A DNA stretch of 64,000 bases, taken from positions 7,065,071 through 7,129,070 of the forward strand of contig NZ_RRCN01000001.1 of the NCBI RefSeq assembly GCF_003863965.1. Reading direction: 5' to 3'. Below the pieces are notes generated by a model. That model was not told the DNA's origin. It did no database searches and worked only from the letters and a program-made list of their open reading frames with translations. Position numbers and translations under genes: made by a program. This document shows, piece after piece, positions 7,501 through 16,662 of this stretch. Numbering within the stretch: position 1 is the first letter of the stretch; each line of letters starts with the position of its first letter. The stretch comes from Paenibacillus oralis (GTDB lineage Bacteria > Bacillota > Bacilli > Paenibacillales > Paenibacillaceae).

Positions 7501-7598
7501 CTATTTTCCCTCCTCAATTTTACCAATTTGGTAAGTTGTATCCTAATTATAGATTACCATTTTGGTAATGTCAATATATTAAATTGCCACTTCGGTAA
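7435..7598. promoter_or_regulatory. Four-site operator cluster, TTACCAnnTTGGTAA type
   Basis: Palindromes at 7435-7449, 7520-7534 (perfect 15-mer), 7554-7568 (perfect outer arms) and 7584-7598 (degenerate). Centres of the last three are 34 and 30 bp apart, about three helical turns. A fifth site at 7827-7841 lies by the repressor promoter. These are the expected binding sites for the repressor encoded at 7882. Confidence 0.8.
7546..7574 (-). promoter_or_regulatory. Sigma-A promoter with operator filling its spacer
   Basis: Minus strand: TTGACA (7574-7569), a 17-bp spacer, TATAAT (7551-7546), perfect consensus boxes. The spacer contains the palindrome TTACCAAAATGGTAA (7554-7568). Repressor bound there would block polymerase directly. 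It drives the ArpU-like gene. Confidence 0.88.
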
Positions 7599-7825
7599 TT
7601 TTGTGATCACCTTAATTTTTCCATTTATTATATAGACGAACATATAGCAAAAAATGTTACTTTAGGTATACCTCCCAAAATAAGCTGCTTTAACTGATTT
7701 ACCCAATTCCTCTTATAATTGCTATCGGACAAGGTAAAAGGGGGACGGAATTCACATTAAAGTTAAAGCGCAGGGGGCGGTTAATTTTGCCAATTCGTCA
7801 TCCCATCCAAAAACATCTTTTCTTA

Positions 7826-7854
7826 TTTACCATTTTGTCAATTTGTGATATACT
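7826..7854 (+). promoter_or_regulatory. Repressor promoter overlapped by an operator
   Basis: TTTACC (7826-7831), a 17-bp spacer and TATACT (7849-7854) lie 28 bp before the repressor start. The operator-like TTACCATTTTGTCAA (7827-7841) covers the -35 box, suggesting autoregulation. A weaker match (TTGCCAATTCGTCA) is at 7787-7800. The rest of 7599-7825 shows nothing else. Confidence 0.65.
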
Positions 7855-7881
7855 GGATTAAACGGCGAAAGAGGAGTATGT

Positions 7882-8241
7882 ATGCAAACGCTAGGCGAGC
7901 GGATCAAAATCTTAAGAGAACAAAATAACCTTACGCAAAAAGACCTGGCTGCCAAAGCGGAAATGTCGGTCGCGCAGCTGTCCAGATACGAAACGAACGA
8001 CCGTAAGCCCGATCCGGAATCACTGCGGAAGATTGTTGACGCCCTGGATACGAACGCCGACTATTTGCTGGGCCGTACGCAGGACCCGTCCCCTTCCGGG
8101 GAGAAAGGGACCAATATGTCTTTTTTTGGCGGTCCCGAAGCGTATACGGCCGATGAAATCGCCATGATGGAAGCTGCCTTAAAAGCATACCGTGAGCAGA
8201 AAAAGAAACTGCTGGGCGGAGATGGAGATGAACAGAAGTAA
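7882..8241 (+). CDS. XRE-family repressor of the tail locus
   Basis: A 119-residue protein from ATG 7882 behind AAAGAGGAG. Residues 5-60 form a classic HTH_3 domain (ERIKILREQNNLTQKDLAAK, then SVAQLSRYETNDRKPD). The tail ends in a Lys/Asp-rich helix. Similar in size and layout to PBSX Xre and SlrR-like repressors. It is divergent from the ArpU-like regulator, with matching palindromic operators between them, and followed by an ImmA-type peptidase. It probably holds the locus silent until it is inactivated. Confidence 0.88.
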   Translation: MQTLGERIKILREQNNLTQKDLAAKAEMSVAQLSRYETNDRKPDPESLRKIVDALDTNADYLLGRTQDPSPSGEKGTNMSFFGGPEAYTADEIAMMEAALKAYREQKKKLLGGDGDEQK

Positions 8242-8371
8242 TCAAGAGGAACGCCGAAAGGAATGCCGATCAACATCCGGTTTTTACATAATGCACGTTA
8301 CGGCCCTGATTGCGGGGCCCTTATTTTGGGCTCCAAACCGAACATACATTCTTATTTGAGGTGGTTTTTGG

Positions 8372-8971
8372 ATGTTATACGCCTATTATCATGAGACCCT
8401 TCTGGAGCAGTGGATTAATACGAAATGCCTGAACCATGGGATTAAGAGCCCGGCGGATCTCGACATTGAGCGGGTGGCCGAAGCTTTTGGCGTGGAGCTG
8501 GTTTATGGGTCGTACCCATCCTTTTCCGATAACGAAGAGAAAGTGATTTTTCTGAACAAATACAAGGATGCGGCGGAAGCCCGGGTTATTTTTTTCCATG
8601 AGTTGTGCCACGTGCTCCGGCATGCCGGGGATCAGCGGCGCATGACCGCGTTGTTCAAAAACGCCCAGGAAAGCGAAGCCGAGCAATTCGTGCTCTACGC
8701 CGCCGTGCCGTTTTACATGTTCGCCAGGCTGCCCGTGCCTGACCATCGCGGTGAAGCGATTCCCTATATCGCCGAACAGTTTCAGGTCCCGCTTACGCTG
8801 GCCGAGCAGCGGCTGGATCAAATCCAGCGGCGGGTGCTGCACGGCAGCCTAATCGCGGCGGCCCAGGCGGCGAATCGGCGGCAAAAGCAAACGGCCCCAG
8901 GATGGTCGAGCGAAACCCAACGGGTGCTTTCCCAACTGGAGCGTCAAATTAAAGGAAATGGAGGAATGTAA
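8372..8971 (+). CDS. ImmA/IrrE-family metallopeptidase
   Basis: A 199-residue protein carrying HELCH at residues 76-80 inside RVIFFHELCHVLRH, with ESEAEQF at 100-106 supplying the likely third zinc ligand. ImmA proteins of ICEBs1 and related phages cleave the cognate XRE repressor to trigger induction. Here the gene follows the repressor, 130 bp downstream, with a weak hairpin (GGCCC...GGGCC) between them. That pairing supports a repressor-antirepressor switch; the inducing signal is not visible. Confidence 0.85.
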   Translation: MLYAYYHETLLEQWINTKCLNHGIKSPADLDIERVAEAFGVELVYGSYPSFSDNEEKVIFLNKYKDAAEARVIFFHELCHVLRHAGDQRRMTALFKNAQESEAEQFVLYAAVPFYMFARLPVPDHRGEAIPYIAEQFQVPLTLAEQRLDQIQRRVLHGSLIAAAQAANRRQKQTAPGWSSETQRVLSQLERQIKGNGGM

Positions 8972-8974
8972 CGG

Positions 8975-9349
8975 ATGCGGATCGCGGCTTTTTGCGATTT
9001 TTACGATGACGCCCCCCGTCCTCTGCAGCTTGTGATCCGGGCCCGGCCCGGGGAGCTCGATTGGACACAAACCATATACATACCTGTTTCCGGTCCGTTT
9101 GTACCGTTCGAACCCGAGGATTTTGGCGATCTTCCCGGCGTGTCCGTCCTGCTGGAGGATCTGGTGCTTCCTAAGATGCCGTGGGCGGATGGGGAAACGC
9201 TGGATAGTCCGGAACATGCGTCGGTCAAAATCATCGGCATCCTTCTCTCCCAAATTGCCCACAGGCACGGAAATGTGGAAGACACCCAGCAACTGGTGGT
9301 CCAGATGGCCGATGTGGAAGAAGTATTGAAATACGAGCGGAATCGCTAA
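8975..9349 (+). CDS. Unrecognised 124-residue protein after ImmA
   Basis: Begins at ATG 8975, with GGAGGAATG as ribosome site overlapping the end of the ImmA gene, so it is probably co-translated. Mixed alpha/beta sequence with MRIAAFCDFYDDAPRPLQLV at the start, no transmembrane segment and no motif I know. It ends with TAA overlapping the stop of the convergent oxalate decarboxylase gene. That contact marks the probable right border of the tail locus. No integrase is present on this side. Confidence 0.55.
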   Translation: MRIAAFCDFYDDAPRPLQLVIRARPGELDWTQTIYIPVSGPFVPFEPEDFGDLPGVSVLLEDLVLPKMPWADGETLDSPEHASVKIIGILLSQIAHRHGNVEDTQQLVVQMADVEEVLKYERNR

Positions 9350-10521
9350 TATTTCACCACCGGCCACTTTTCCTTCCGCAGCGAGTCCATCAGCAATGGG
9401 CCGGCGTGCAGGTTGCTCTGCACCAGTTCCCTGGGGGTTAAAGCCATCCACTGATTCAAGGAGATGTCCGCAAACCGGTCGCTTTTGAAGATTTCCAAAA
9501 ACCAGATGCTTTTGTCGCCCGTATTTTGGATGTAATGCCCGAAGGCAAACGGTACATAACCTACATCCCCCGCCCGGACGTTAAACGTGCGCGCCGCTCC
9601 GTGTCCGGCAAAAACGGTCATCCGGCCTTGGCCCGACAAATAATATTGCCACTCGTCATTATTCGGGTGCCAATGCAGCTCGCGCATGCCTCCGGGTTCG
9701 ATTTCAACCAGGGCGGCAGCAACCGTTTTCGATATGGGGAAGTTGGAAGAATCGGCGATGCGGACGCTTCCGCCCGGGGTCTTTATCGGCTTTTGCGCCA
9801 ACATGCGGTGCTTGAAGCTGACCGGAACTTCGCCGTACGGTGAAGTAATCTTCTGGCTTTCCAGCGGACCGGGGACACGATCCTGATAAATATATACCTG
9901 CTCTTTCGGGATATGATCGAACGCTTTGCGGGGAACCCCGAAATTGGCGGCCAGCACTTCTTTGGGCGTATGCGCAAACCAATCCGAAATCGACAGCGTA
10001 TTCATGTCGGAGAAATGTCCGTCGTCAAACACGAGCAGAAATTCGCATCCCTCTTCCAACCCTTGAATCGAATGGGGGATGCCGGGCGGAAAATACCAGA
10101 GGTCCCCCACGCCAATATCGGCGATAAAATTTCTCCCGTTTTGATCCACGGCCGTGATCCGGGCTTTGCCATCGATCATAAACGACCATTCCGCCTGTTG
10201 GTGCCAGTGAAGCTCCCGCACCCCGCCCGGCGTCAGCCTCATGTTCACGCCAGCCAGCGTTGTCGCGACGGGAAGCTCGCGTATCGTGATTTCCCGCGAC
10301 CAGCCTCCGTGATTCAATTGCATGTGCGTGTCGGAAAACGAAAATTTTAAATTAGGAATCAACCCCTGGTCCGTGACCGGAGGAACCAGCATATCCGGAT
10401 TTTCCAAGTCCCGCATTATGTCCCGGGGACCCGGGTCCGTCGCCCCGCTGCCGTCCGGACGAATGGGCTCTGGAATAGCCACGCCACCGGAACGAGGTTC
10501 ACCAGGAAAACGGTTCTCCAT
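9346..10521 (-). CDS. oxdC: Bicupin oxalate decarboxylase-like protein
   Basis: Two cupin domains with Mn-binding sets HWHQQAE (H108, H110, E114, H153) and HWHPNNDE (H286, H288, E293, H332), plus E346 and R283 equivalents of the OxdC site (numbering from a TTG at 10530). ATG at 10521 is preferred, 12 nt after AGGAG; TTG at 10530 would give three more residues. Oxalate decarboxylase splits oxalate to formate and CO2. The flexible lid, SENST in Bacillus OxdC from memory, reads SDMNT here (residues 174-178), so the lid glutamate is replaced by aspartate. It is single-gene, with a YceI-like gene upstream on the same strand. Confidence 0.85.
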   Translation of the reverse strand: MENRFPGEPRSGGVAIPEPIRPDGSGATDPGPRDIMRDLENPDMLVPPVTDQGLIPNLKFSFSDTHMQLNHGGWSREITIRELPVATTLAGVNMRLTPGGVRELHWHQQAEWSFMIDGKARITAVDQNGRNFIADIGVGDLWYFPPGIPHSIQGLEEGCEFLLVFDDGHFSDMNTLSISDWFAHTPKEVLAANFGVPRKAFDHIPKEQVYIYQDRVPGPLESQKITSPYGEVPVSFKHRMLAQKPIKTPGGSVRIADSSNFPISKTVAAALVEIEPGGMRELHWHPNNDEWQYYLSGQGRMTVFAGHGAARTFNVRAGDVGYVPFAFGHYIQNTGDKSIWFLEIFKSDRFADISLNQWMALTPRELVQSNLHAGPLLMDSLRKEKWPVVKY

Positions 10522-10620
10522 AAGGATCAATCACTCCTCTGCCGAAAGTACGGCATCATTTTCCTTAATCAATTGATCCTATTCGCCTCGCCGGCCAAAT
10601 ATGTTTGTTTGGCGTGGAAT

Positions 10621-11322
10621 CTATTTCTCAAGCACCAATTCCAACCGGACCGAAATATCGTTTTCCGTTTCCAGGACAACGTTGTGCGGATTTTGCAGGC
10701 CGAAATCGGCGAAGGTTACGGTCGTTGTTCCGGACAGTCTCACCTGGTTGTCCTGGTAAAGCGCTTGTCCATCGAACGTAGCCTCTTTGTCGATCCCTTT
10801 GACATTCATCGTTCCGGCCATCTTAAAGTCGTAAACTGTCCCTTCCTCCCATTCGGCGGGCAGCCCTTCAAAAGAGGCGGCTGTAAATGTAGCCTGGGGA
10901 TACTGCGGCACATCAAAAAAGTCCGCGTTTTTAATATGTTCGTCACGCTGGCCGTTCCCGGAGCTGACTTCGCTCATCTCCAAGGCCCCTTCGGCCTTCA
11001 TGTTTTCGGGCTGGTCCAACTGGATCGTCCAAGTTCCGCTGACCGCGGCATTTTCAAAGTTTACGGTTTCGCGCGAAGTCGTCACGGAAAAATAAACCTT
11101 GGAAGCATCGGTCATCTTCCATTCCCCGTTCAACTGGTCGGCGGTTACGGCCGGTTTTTCACCGTTTGACGAAGCATCGGCCACAGCCCCGCTTGCCGGA
11201 ATGGCTTCCACGATTTCCACCTTGTTCCCCAGGTAACTGTCCATAAACATATAACCGCCTACTCCTATCAATATCACTGCAGCAGCTCCAGCCATGATCC
11301 AGTTTCTCGTTTTTTTATTCAT
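10621..11322 (-). CDS. Membrane-anchored YceI-like protein
   Basis: A 233-residue protein with an N-terminal membrane anchor (residues 8-28) and then a YceI beta-barrel domain: WKMTDASKVYFSV, VSGTWTIQLD, DEHIKNADFFDVPQYPQATF, and a strand-rich C-terminus ending VRLELVLEK. The DxxHxxNxDFFDV-type motif is diagnostic of the family, which binds isoprenoid-like lipids. It acts outside the membrane. It is divergent from the two-component system at 11.5 kb, which may control it. Confidence 0.85.
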   Translation of the reverse strand: MNKKTRNWIMAGAAAVILIGVGGYMFMDSYLGNKVEIVEAIPASGAVADASSNGEKPAVTADQLNGEWKMTDASKVYFSVTTSRETVNFENAAVSGTWTIQLDQPENMKAEGALEMSEVSSGNGQRDEHIKNADFFDVPQYPQATFTAASFEGLPAEWEEGTVYDFKMAGTMNVKGIDKEATFDGQALYQDNQVRLSGTTTVTFADFGLQNPHNVVLETENDISVRLELVLEK

Positions 11323-11505
11323 TTTTCAGAAAACCTCCTAATCCCTATTTATCACATAAACTACCATTTGAATGTGTCGGGATGATGTCAAACGATTATT
11401 CTTCCTTAGATTGGTTCTACATAGTTCTGTTTGGAAAAGCTTGCGGCTGGATTCAGCATGTGGTATTGATGTAAACAACGAGATTTGGAGAAAAAGGAGA
11501 TTTCC

Positions 11506-12189
11506 GTGAAGACTATATTAATTATCGAAGACGAGGAAGCTATTTCGCGCGTGCTCGCCGCATACGTAAAAAAAGCGGGCCACCTCCCCGTCAGAGCGGC
11601 CACCGGCGCGGAAGCGATGGAGCAATTCGACCGCAAGCCCCCGGACTTGATTCTGCTGGATCTCATGCTGCCCGATTCGGACGGAATGGACCTGCTGACC
11701 GCGATCCGAAAAAAGAGCGCCTGCCCCGTCATTATGCTGACAGCGAGGGACGGAATATCGGACCGGCTCAACGGTTTGAACGGAGGGGCCGACGATTACA
11801 TGGTCAAACCTTTTGTCCCGGAGGAGGTCATCGCCCGGATCAACGCCGTGCTGCGCAGGCCGCCCCATTGGAATGACCACCGCAGTACAAGAATTTACGG
11901 CAACCTGCACATCGATTTGGCCGCCAAGCAGGTTCTGGTCAACGGGGCCGAGGTCGCGTTAAATCCCCGCGAGTTGGCTTTGCTGCTTTTCCTGGCGGAG
12001 CGGCCCAACCGGACTTTTACCCGTGAACAGTTGATCGAGCAAGTTTGGGGGATGGATTACGACGGGAGCGACCGGGCGGTCGATCTGTCGATTAAGCGGC
12101 TGCGCCAGGCGCTGTCGCACTGGTCGGAGAAAGACGGAGAAATCCGCACACTGCGGGGAATGGGGTATCAATTATGGGTCAAAGAATAA
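11506..12189 (+). CDS. OmpR-family response regulator
   Basis: The receiver domain has E8-D9-E10, phospho-acceptor D52 in LILLDLMLPDSDG, and the Thr/Lys positions in MLTARDG and MVKPF; the C-terminal winged helix ends GEIRTLRGMGYQLW. GTG 11506 is chosen because AAGGAG lies 6 nt upstream; a TTG at 11485 would put the ribosome site inside the gene. The last 16 bp overlap the partner kinase gene, so the two are co-translated. Targets are unknown; the divergent YceI-like gene is a candidate. Confidence 0.93.
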   Translation: MKTILIIEDEEAISRVLAAYVKKAGHLPVRAATGAEAMEQFDRKPPDLILLDLMLPDSDGMDLLTAIRKKSACPVIMLTARDGISDRLNGLNGGADDYMVKPFVPEEVIARINAVLRRPPHWNDHRSTRIYGNLHIDLAAKQVLVNGAEVALNPRELALLLFLAERPNRTFTREQLIEQVWGMDYDGSDRAVDLSIKRLRQALSHWSEKDGEIRTLRGMGYQLWVKE

Positions 12190-13673
12190 AACCTAAACCT
12201 AAGCAAATCTCGATCCTGTCTTACTGGACCCTGCGGTATTTTGCCATCTTGTGCCTGGGTCTCGCCATTATCACCGTGGCCGCGGTGTATTGGATCCGGG
12301 AAACGGCGAGGGATAGCCGGCTGAAAACGACCGGGCTGCTCGGTCAGGAAATTTCGGAACGGGTCACCTCCCCAAGCGGGGAAATTGCCATTCCTCCCGA
12401 TTTTGAGCATTTGCTGAAAAGCCGGTTTGTTTATTTTAATCTGGACAAAGACGAGCTTTGTCTGATTATTACCGATGATCAGGGGAAACTCGTGTTCTCC
12501 AAGCCGAAAATCAGCGATAAAGATCTAAAGTACAAGCTGACGGACGATCTGGCCGAGTCGCGCGACAGCCGGTTTATGGCGGTGACGACTCCGATCATGA
12601 GCGGGGGCGAAAAAAAGGGACAGGTCGCCTTGCTTCAATCCGAGCGCTCGCTGACCTATAGTCCGAACGAGATCATTTTGGTCGTTCTGCTGCTGCTGAC
12701 GCTCATTTTGTGCGGGTGGATCACGCTTTACGCTTTATCCCGCAAGCTGTCGCGCCCAATTCGCCGGGTGGCCCTGAGCGCCAGGCAGATCGCCGCCGGC
12801 TCTTACGACGTCAACCTGGATATCGCCACGCCGGAACGCGAAATCCAGGAGCTGATCGGTTCCTTTAAAGACATGGCCGTTCGCCTTAAGCAGTTGGAAG
12901 CGTGGCGGGCTCTGCAGCTCGCCGGCGTAACCCATGAGTTGAAAACCCCGGTCACCTCCATCAAAGGCCTGCTTCTGGCGGTGCGCGAAGGGGTGGTAAA
13001 CCGGGAGGAAGCCGAGGAATTTTTGGATATCGCCTTGAAGGAATCGGAACGGTTGGAATGGATGGTCGCCGACCTGCTCAACTACAACGCCCTCTCCTCC
13101 GGCAGCCTGGAAGTGAAGAGCAGCCCTATTAATGTGAAGCTGCTTATTGAAGAAATCGTTTATCAATGGGGTTTGTTCCATGAGGAAGAGCAGGTCTCTG
13201 TGACGATCGAACCCGGCGGGGAGGAGCTTGTCGCCCTCGGGGATGCCCTGCGGATTCAGCAAATCGTGGTGAATCTGCTGAACAACGCCCTGCAAGCGGC
13301 GGACGAACGCCCGCTCCGCGTCGAGGTCCGGCTGATCCCGTACGACAGATACTTGGATATCCTCGTCCGCGACAACGGCGGCGGCATACCGGCGGAGGAA
13401 CAGCCGCATATCTTCGAACAGTTCTACCGCGGGCAAGCCAAGAAGCGGAAAGTACGCGGGCTGGGGCTCGGCTTAACCTACAGCCGGCTGCTTGCCCGCG
13501 CCCAAGGCGGCGACCTGCTGCTGGACAGCAGTACGGACGCGGGAAGTGCGTTTATGCTTAAGCTGCGGCGGGAACATCAGGACTTGGAGCAGAAGGACTG
13601 GGAGCAAAAACCGAAACGTGCGCACAGCCTTGAGCGGGCGGCGGATACCGGCCGTCAAGCGGTTGAAGTTTGA
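12174..13673 (+). CDS. Sensor histidine kinase, partner of 11506-12189
   Basis: A 499-residue membrane kinase: TM1 near residues 21-41, an extracellular sensor of about 120 residues, TM2 near 165-188, HAMP domain, then HisKA with H254 in GVTHELKTPVTS, and HATPase with N-box NLLNNALQAA, DNGGGIP and a GLGLGLTYSRL glycine box. The C-terminal 25 residues are charged and probably disordered. It overlaps the regulator gene. The sensor domain gives no clue to the signal. Confidence 0.93.
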   Translation: MGQRIKPKPKQISILSYWTLRYFAILCLGLAIITVAAVYWIRETARDSRLKTTGLLGQEISERVTSPSGEIAIPPDFEHLLKSRFVYFNLDKDELCLIITDDQGKLVFSKPKISDKDLKYKLTDDLAESRDSRFMAVTTPIMSGGEKKGQVALLQSERSLTYSPNEIILVVLLLLTLILCGWITLYALSRKLSRPIRRVALSARQIAAGSYDVNLDIATPEREIQELIGSFKDMAVRLKQLEAWRALQLAGVTHELKTPVTSIKGLLLAVREGVVNREEAEEFLDIALKESERLEWMVADLLNYNALSSGSLEVKSSPINVKLLIEEIVYQWGLFHEEEQVSVTIEPGGEELVALGDALRIQQIVVNLLNNALQAADERPLRVEVRLIPYDRYLDILVRDNGGGIPAEEQPHIFEQFYRGQAKKRKVRGLGLGLTYSRLLARAQGGDLLLDSSTDAGSAFMLKLRREHQDLEQKDWEQKPKRAHSLERAADTGRQAVEV

Positions 13674-13788
13674 AGAGCATGTGATTAGAGCGCCAATTCG
13701 GGCGGGCATATTCGTGCGGAGCCATATTCATGTGGAGCCATATTCGGGCGTGGCCGGTTCAGGCGAGTCCGTATCCCACGAAATCCAC

Positions 13789-13922
13789 GAAATGCAAAAG
13801 TGCATGCGATTTTCGTCGAAATTCCTCGAAACGGGTGGTTCAAATGCGAAAGTGCAGTTCATTTCCGGCCAAAAAGCTCTTTTTTATCGAATAGCCCCAA
13901 ATCAAATGCACTTTTGCTTTTG
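13789..13922. repeat. Dispersed repeat C (palindromic ends), copy 1
   Basis: About 134 bp matching 49919-50053. The ends are inverted: GCAAAAGTGCAT (13794-13805) pairs perfectly with ATGCACTTTTGC (13906-13917). In copy 2 the arms read GCAAATGTGCAT and ATGTACATTTGC, so both sides changed together. Upstream at 13715-13760 are two short tandem copies of GGAGCCATATTC. Nothing coding is evident in 13674-13972. Confidence 0.8.
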
Positions 13923-13972
13923 AAACCCGCTAACAAGCTGCAAACCTGCAAGCCGCGCTTACCAACAAGCGA

Positions 13973-15652
13973 TTATTCCTGGGCGGGAGACAGCCGCAAT
14001 TGAAACGTACGGTCATACGGTGTCAGCAGGTTGACCAGCAAAGTCCGGCAATGGGCCGGATAACTTAGGTTGTTGAGTTCTTTCGCTCGGTGCTCATGGC
14101 CGCCGCCCTCCAGTTCGATCCAATCGCTTCCCGATCTATACCGGACGGGTCCGTCCTGCCAAAAGAACGTTCCTTCGTCCGCCTGTGCAAGCCCCGGCCC
14201 GGATAATGCCCTATTGCTACCGAAGATGAAGGAAACCTGCGTCATCAGCACCTCCGGCAGGTGGCAGCAGAGGCGGAGGCTCCAGCCTTGCCCGGTTTCC
14301 GCAAACTCGATCTCCACCTCATGTTTCTGCTCATGGGTGACTTCCCGAAGCTGATGCGGCAGCAAATACCAGGGACTCACCGCTTCCCTCACCGTGGCAG
14401 GCAAATTCCGGGCCGGTACGGGGCCATAGTAACCTTTAACTCCTCGGCCCGCAAACGATAACCTTGCCCCCGACGCTCCAGCGTCTGAAATTTGACGAAC
14501 CCGGGCCCAAAGGAAGTGCCGATCTGCACGCCAAGCAGCCGGACCTCACCATGCCACAGGGCGAAAAACGAATTCGCTTCGGCCATGACGGTCACACTCG
14601 TTTTTCCTTCCCGCTGGCGGGCGACCGGAGCGCCAAAATCGGGATGCAGACGGCTGTGATAAATTCGGCCGCCATGTCCGGCCGCCTCCATTGCCTGCAA
14701 ATAGCGCTCGCGCGGAAAACTCCCGTTAATGATCATTTTGTACCGGTCCGGCAAGGGGCCAGGCTCCACCTGGCGCCGCCGCAGCTCCGGGTAACGCAGA
14801 TAGCCGATCAGCGCGTTGTTCGGCAGCATGCCGGGTTGCGCCAGCGCCTCACCGGCGAGACCGGCCATCGCCGCAAACAGCGGATCGCGATCGTGCTCCT
14901 CCATCAGCTTCAGGATCAGAAAATAACCGCTCAAATCGGATTTGCGGCCGAAATCCTGGCGCCCGGAATAATCCGTAACCACGTCCCCGCCGGGATGGAT
15001 CAGGTACGCCATCATCCGCAAGTTCCGACGAACCGGCTCCAGCAGCTCGGGGCGGTCCAACAGCTCCGCCGCATAATACAGCACGAGGTCGCTAACCGCG
15101 TTGTAAATGCCGTTGCTGCGTTCCGTCCACTTCCCGTCCTCCGTGCAGTCGATGCCTTCCGCAAGCCATCGCTCCCGCTCCTTCAGCTCCGCTCGCCCTG
15201 TCAGCTTATACATAAACCCGAGAGCCGAAGCGATGACCCACCGGCGATTCGGGGTATGGCATCCTCCCGTCAGCAAGACGGGAATAGTTCGTTCCAGAAA
15301 GCGGCGAATGCAGATTTGTCCACGGCGGCGAAATCGAACCATCGGCATGCTGCGACCGCAGCATGAATTCCGCCGCCAGCTCCAAACGATGCAGCAGTTC
15401 TTCACGATGATAAAATCGGGAATCTTCGTTAATGAGAGCAGATGTCCATATGGTCATTTCCTTCGGCGTTCCGCCGTGGCTTGGCCAGGCAATGCCGTTC
15501 GCCGGATCGGTCACGCCTCCTTAGAATCGGCTGGCTGTGTCAAGCACTTGACGCTCCATCGCATCTTGTACGAAATCATCGTTCGCTAACACGATTTTTT
15601 CATAACTCTCCACATGTTTCCCCACACTTTCTTTAGCCGTCGTCCAGCTCAT
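13973..15652 (-). pseudogene. Broken helical-barrel (glycan-related?) protein
   Basis: Reading from ATG 15652, 14 nt after the permease stop, the frame meets an in-frame TAA at 15521-15523 (codon 44; context ...DTASRF-stop-GGVTDPANG). It continues to about 15300, where a frameshift occurs after DGSISPPWTN. A second shift near 14440 (inferred true reading VKGYYGPVPARNLPATV) leads to the end at 13973. The intact product would have been about 560 residues of mainly helical, Trp/Tyr-rich sequence resembling alpha/alpha-barrel enzymes of sugar loci. I cannot name the family. Three independent lesions make sequencing error an unlikely explanation. Confidence 0.75.
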
Positions 15653-15665
15653 CTATTTGACCATG

Positions 15666-16267
15666 TCAGCCTTTTACCGCGCCAAGCATCACGCCGCTTA
15701 CGAAGTAACGCTGCAGCCACGGGTAAACGAGCAGAATCGGTACCGTTGCGAACATGACGCTCGCCGACTTCAAGCCTTCCGGAACAAGCCTGGAGACGGC
15801 ACCGGCGCCTTCCGCCTCCAGAAGATCGGAAGTCATATTGTTCTGGATGAGCTGGTACAGCTTGAGTTGCAGCGGATAAAGCTCCGGGCTGTTAATGTAC
15901 ATGAGCGTATCCTGAAATCCGTTCCACCGGCCTACCGCATAGAACAAACTAAGCGTCGCGATAACCGGCAGCGACAGCGGCAGGATTATGCTGAGCAAAG
16001 TCCGAAAATGGCTGCTGCCGTCAATTTCCGCGGATTCCTCCAGGCTCTCCGGAATATTGTTAAAGAAGGTAATCAAAATAATTAAATAAAAAGGATTGAT
16101 AAGTCCCGGAAGCACAAGCGCCCAGATCGTGTCCAACAGGTTCAGGTTGCAAACCTAAATATATTCCGGATGATGCCGCCGCTAAAGAACATCGTAATGA
16201 CCACGATCGTCATAAACAGCTTGCGGCCATTCAGCTTTCTTTTGGACAAAGGATAGCCTGCGGCGAA
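15666..16267 (-). pseudogene. Truncated, frameshifted sugar ABC permease (LplC/YtcP type)
   Basis: The 3' part (15666-16136) carries the permease loop EESAEIDGSSHFRTLLSIIL and the C-terminus WLQRYFVSGVMLGAVKG. The preceding piece (about 16142-16267) carries YPLSKRKLNGRKLFMTIVV and FFSGGII. The two are out of frame, joined by a small deletion near 16150 where a PTYL-like segment should be. Homology stops near 16267, so the first transmembrane segments are lost. No binding protein or partner permease remains. The left end of the IS-like element lies 92 bp further upstream. Confidence 0.8.
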
Positions 16268-16662
16268 AACCGATCGTGGCAAGAAACACAGAGGGGCGTT
16301 GAAAGCTTGAGGATAGGGAAGTGGGGTGGGCGGCAGATCAACACTCGCTGTCCGAAGACTTTGCACGATTATCCCGTTTAATCAGGTTACAGAGAGAAAG
16401 ACAAGCTCAAGAGAAAAAATATTTGGTGGAGAAGCAGATAGGTTCGAGATAATTTAAACGGGTTTAGGAGAAGAAATCAGGTTTAGAGGAGGTGAAACAG
16501 ACCGGACAGGAGATCAAGGACAAGACGCGAGGGAAATGAAAAGACCGTGATTTTGCTGTAGCCTGAACTCTTCCGTCTGCAGCAACGCCCGCACTGTTCA
16601 TGCTCACCCCCACCCATCAAGTTGATCCACATCAAACTCCCCCCACCGTTCCAGCGTTTCGA

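Noticed and set aside
16142..16366. 74-residue separate protein
   Set aside because: Its second half is permease sequence out of frame with the downstream piece; the first half runs into the IS end. Treated as part of the broken permease.
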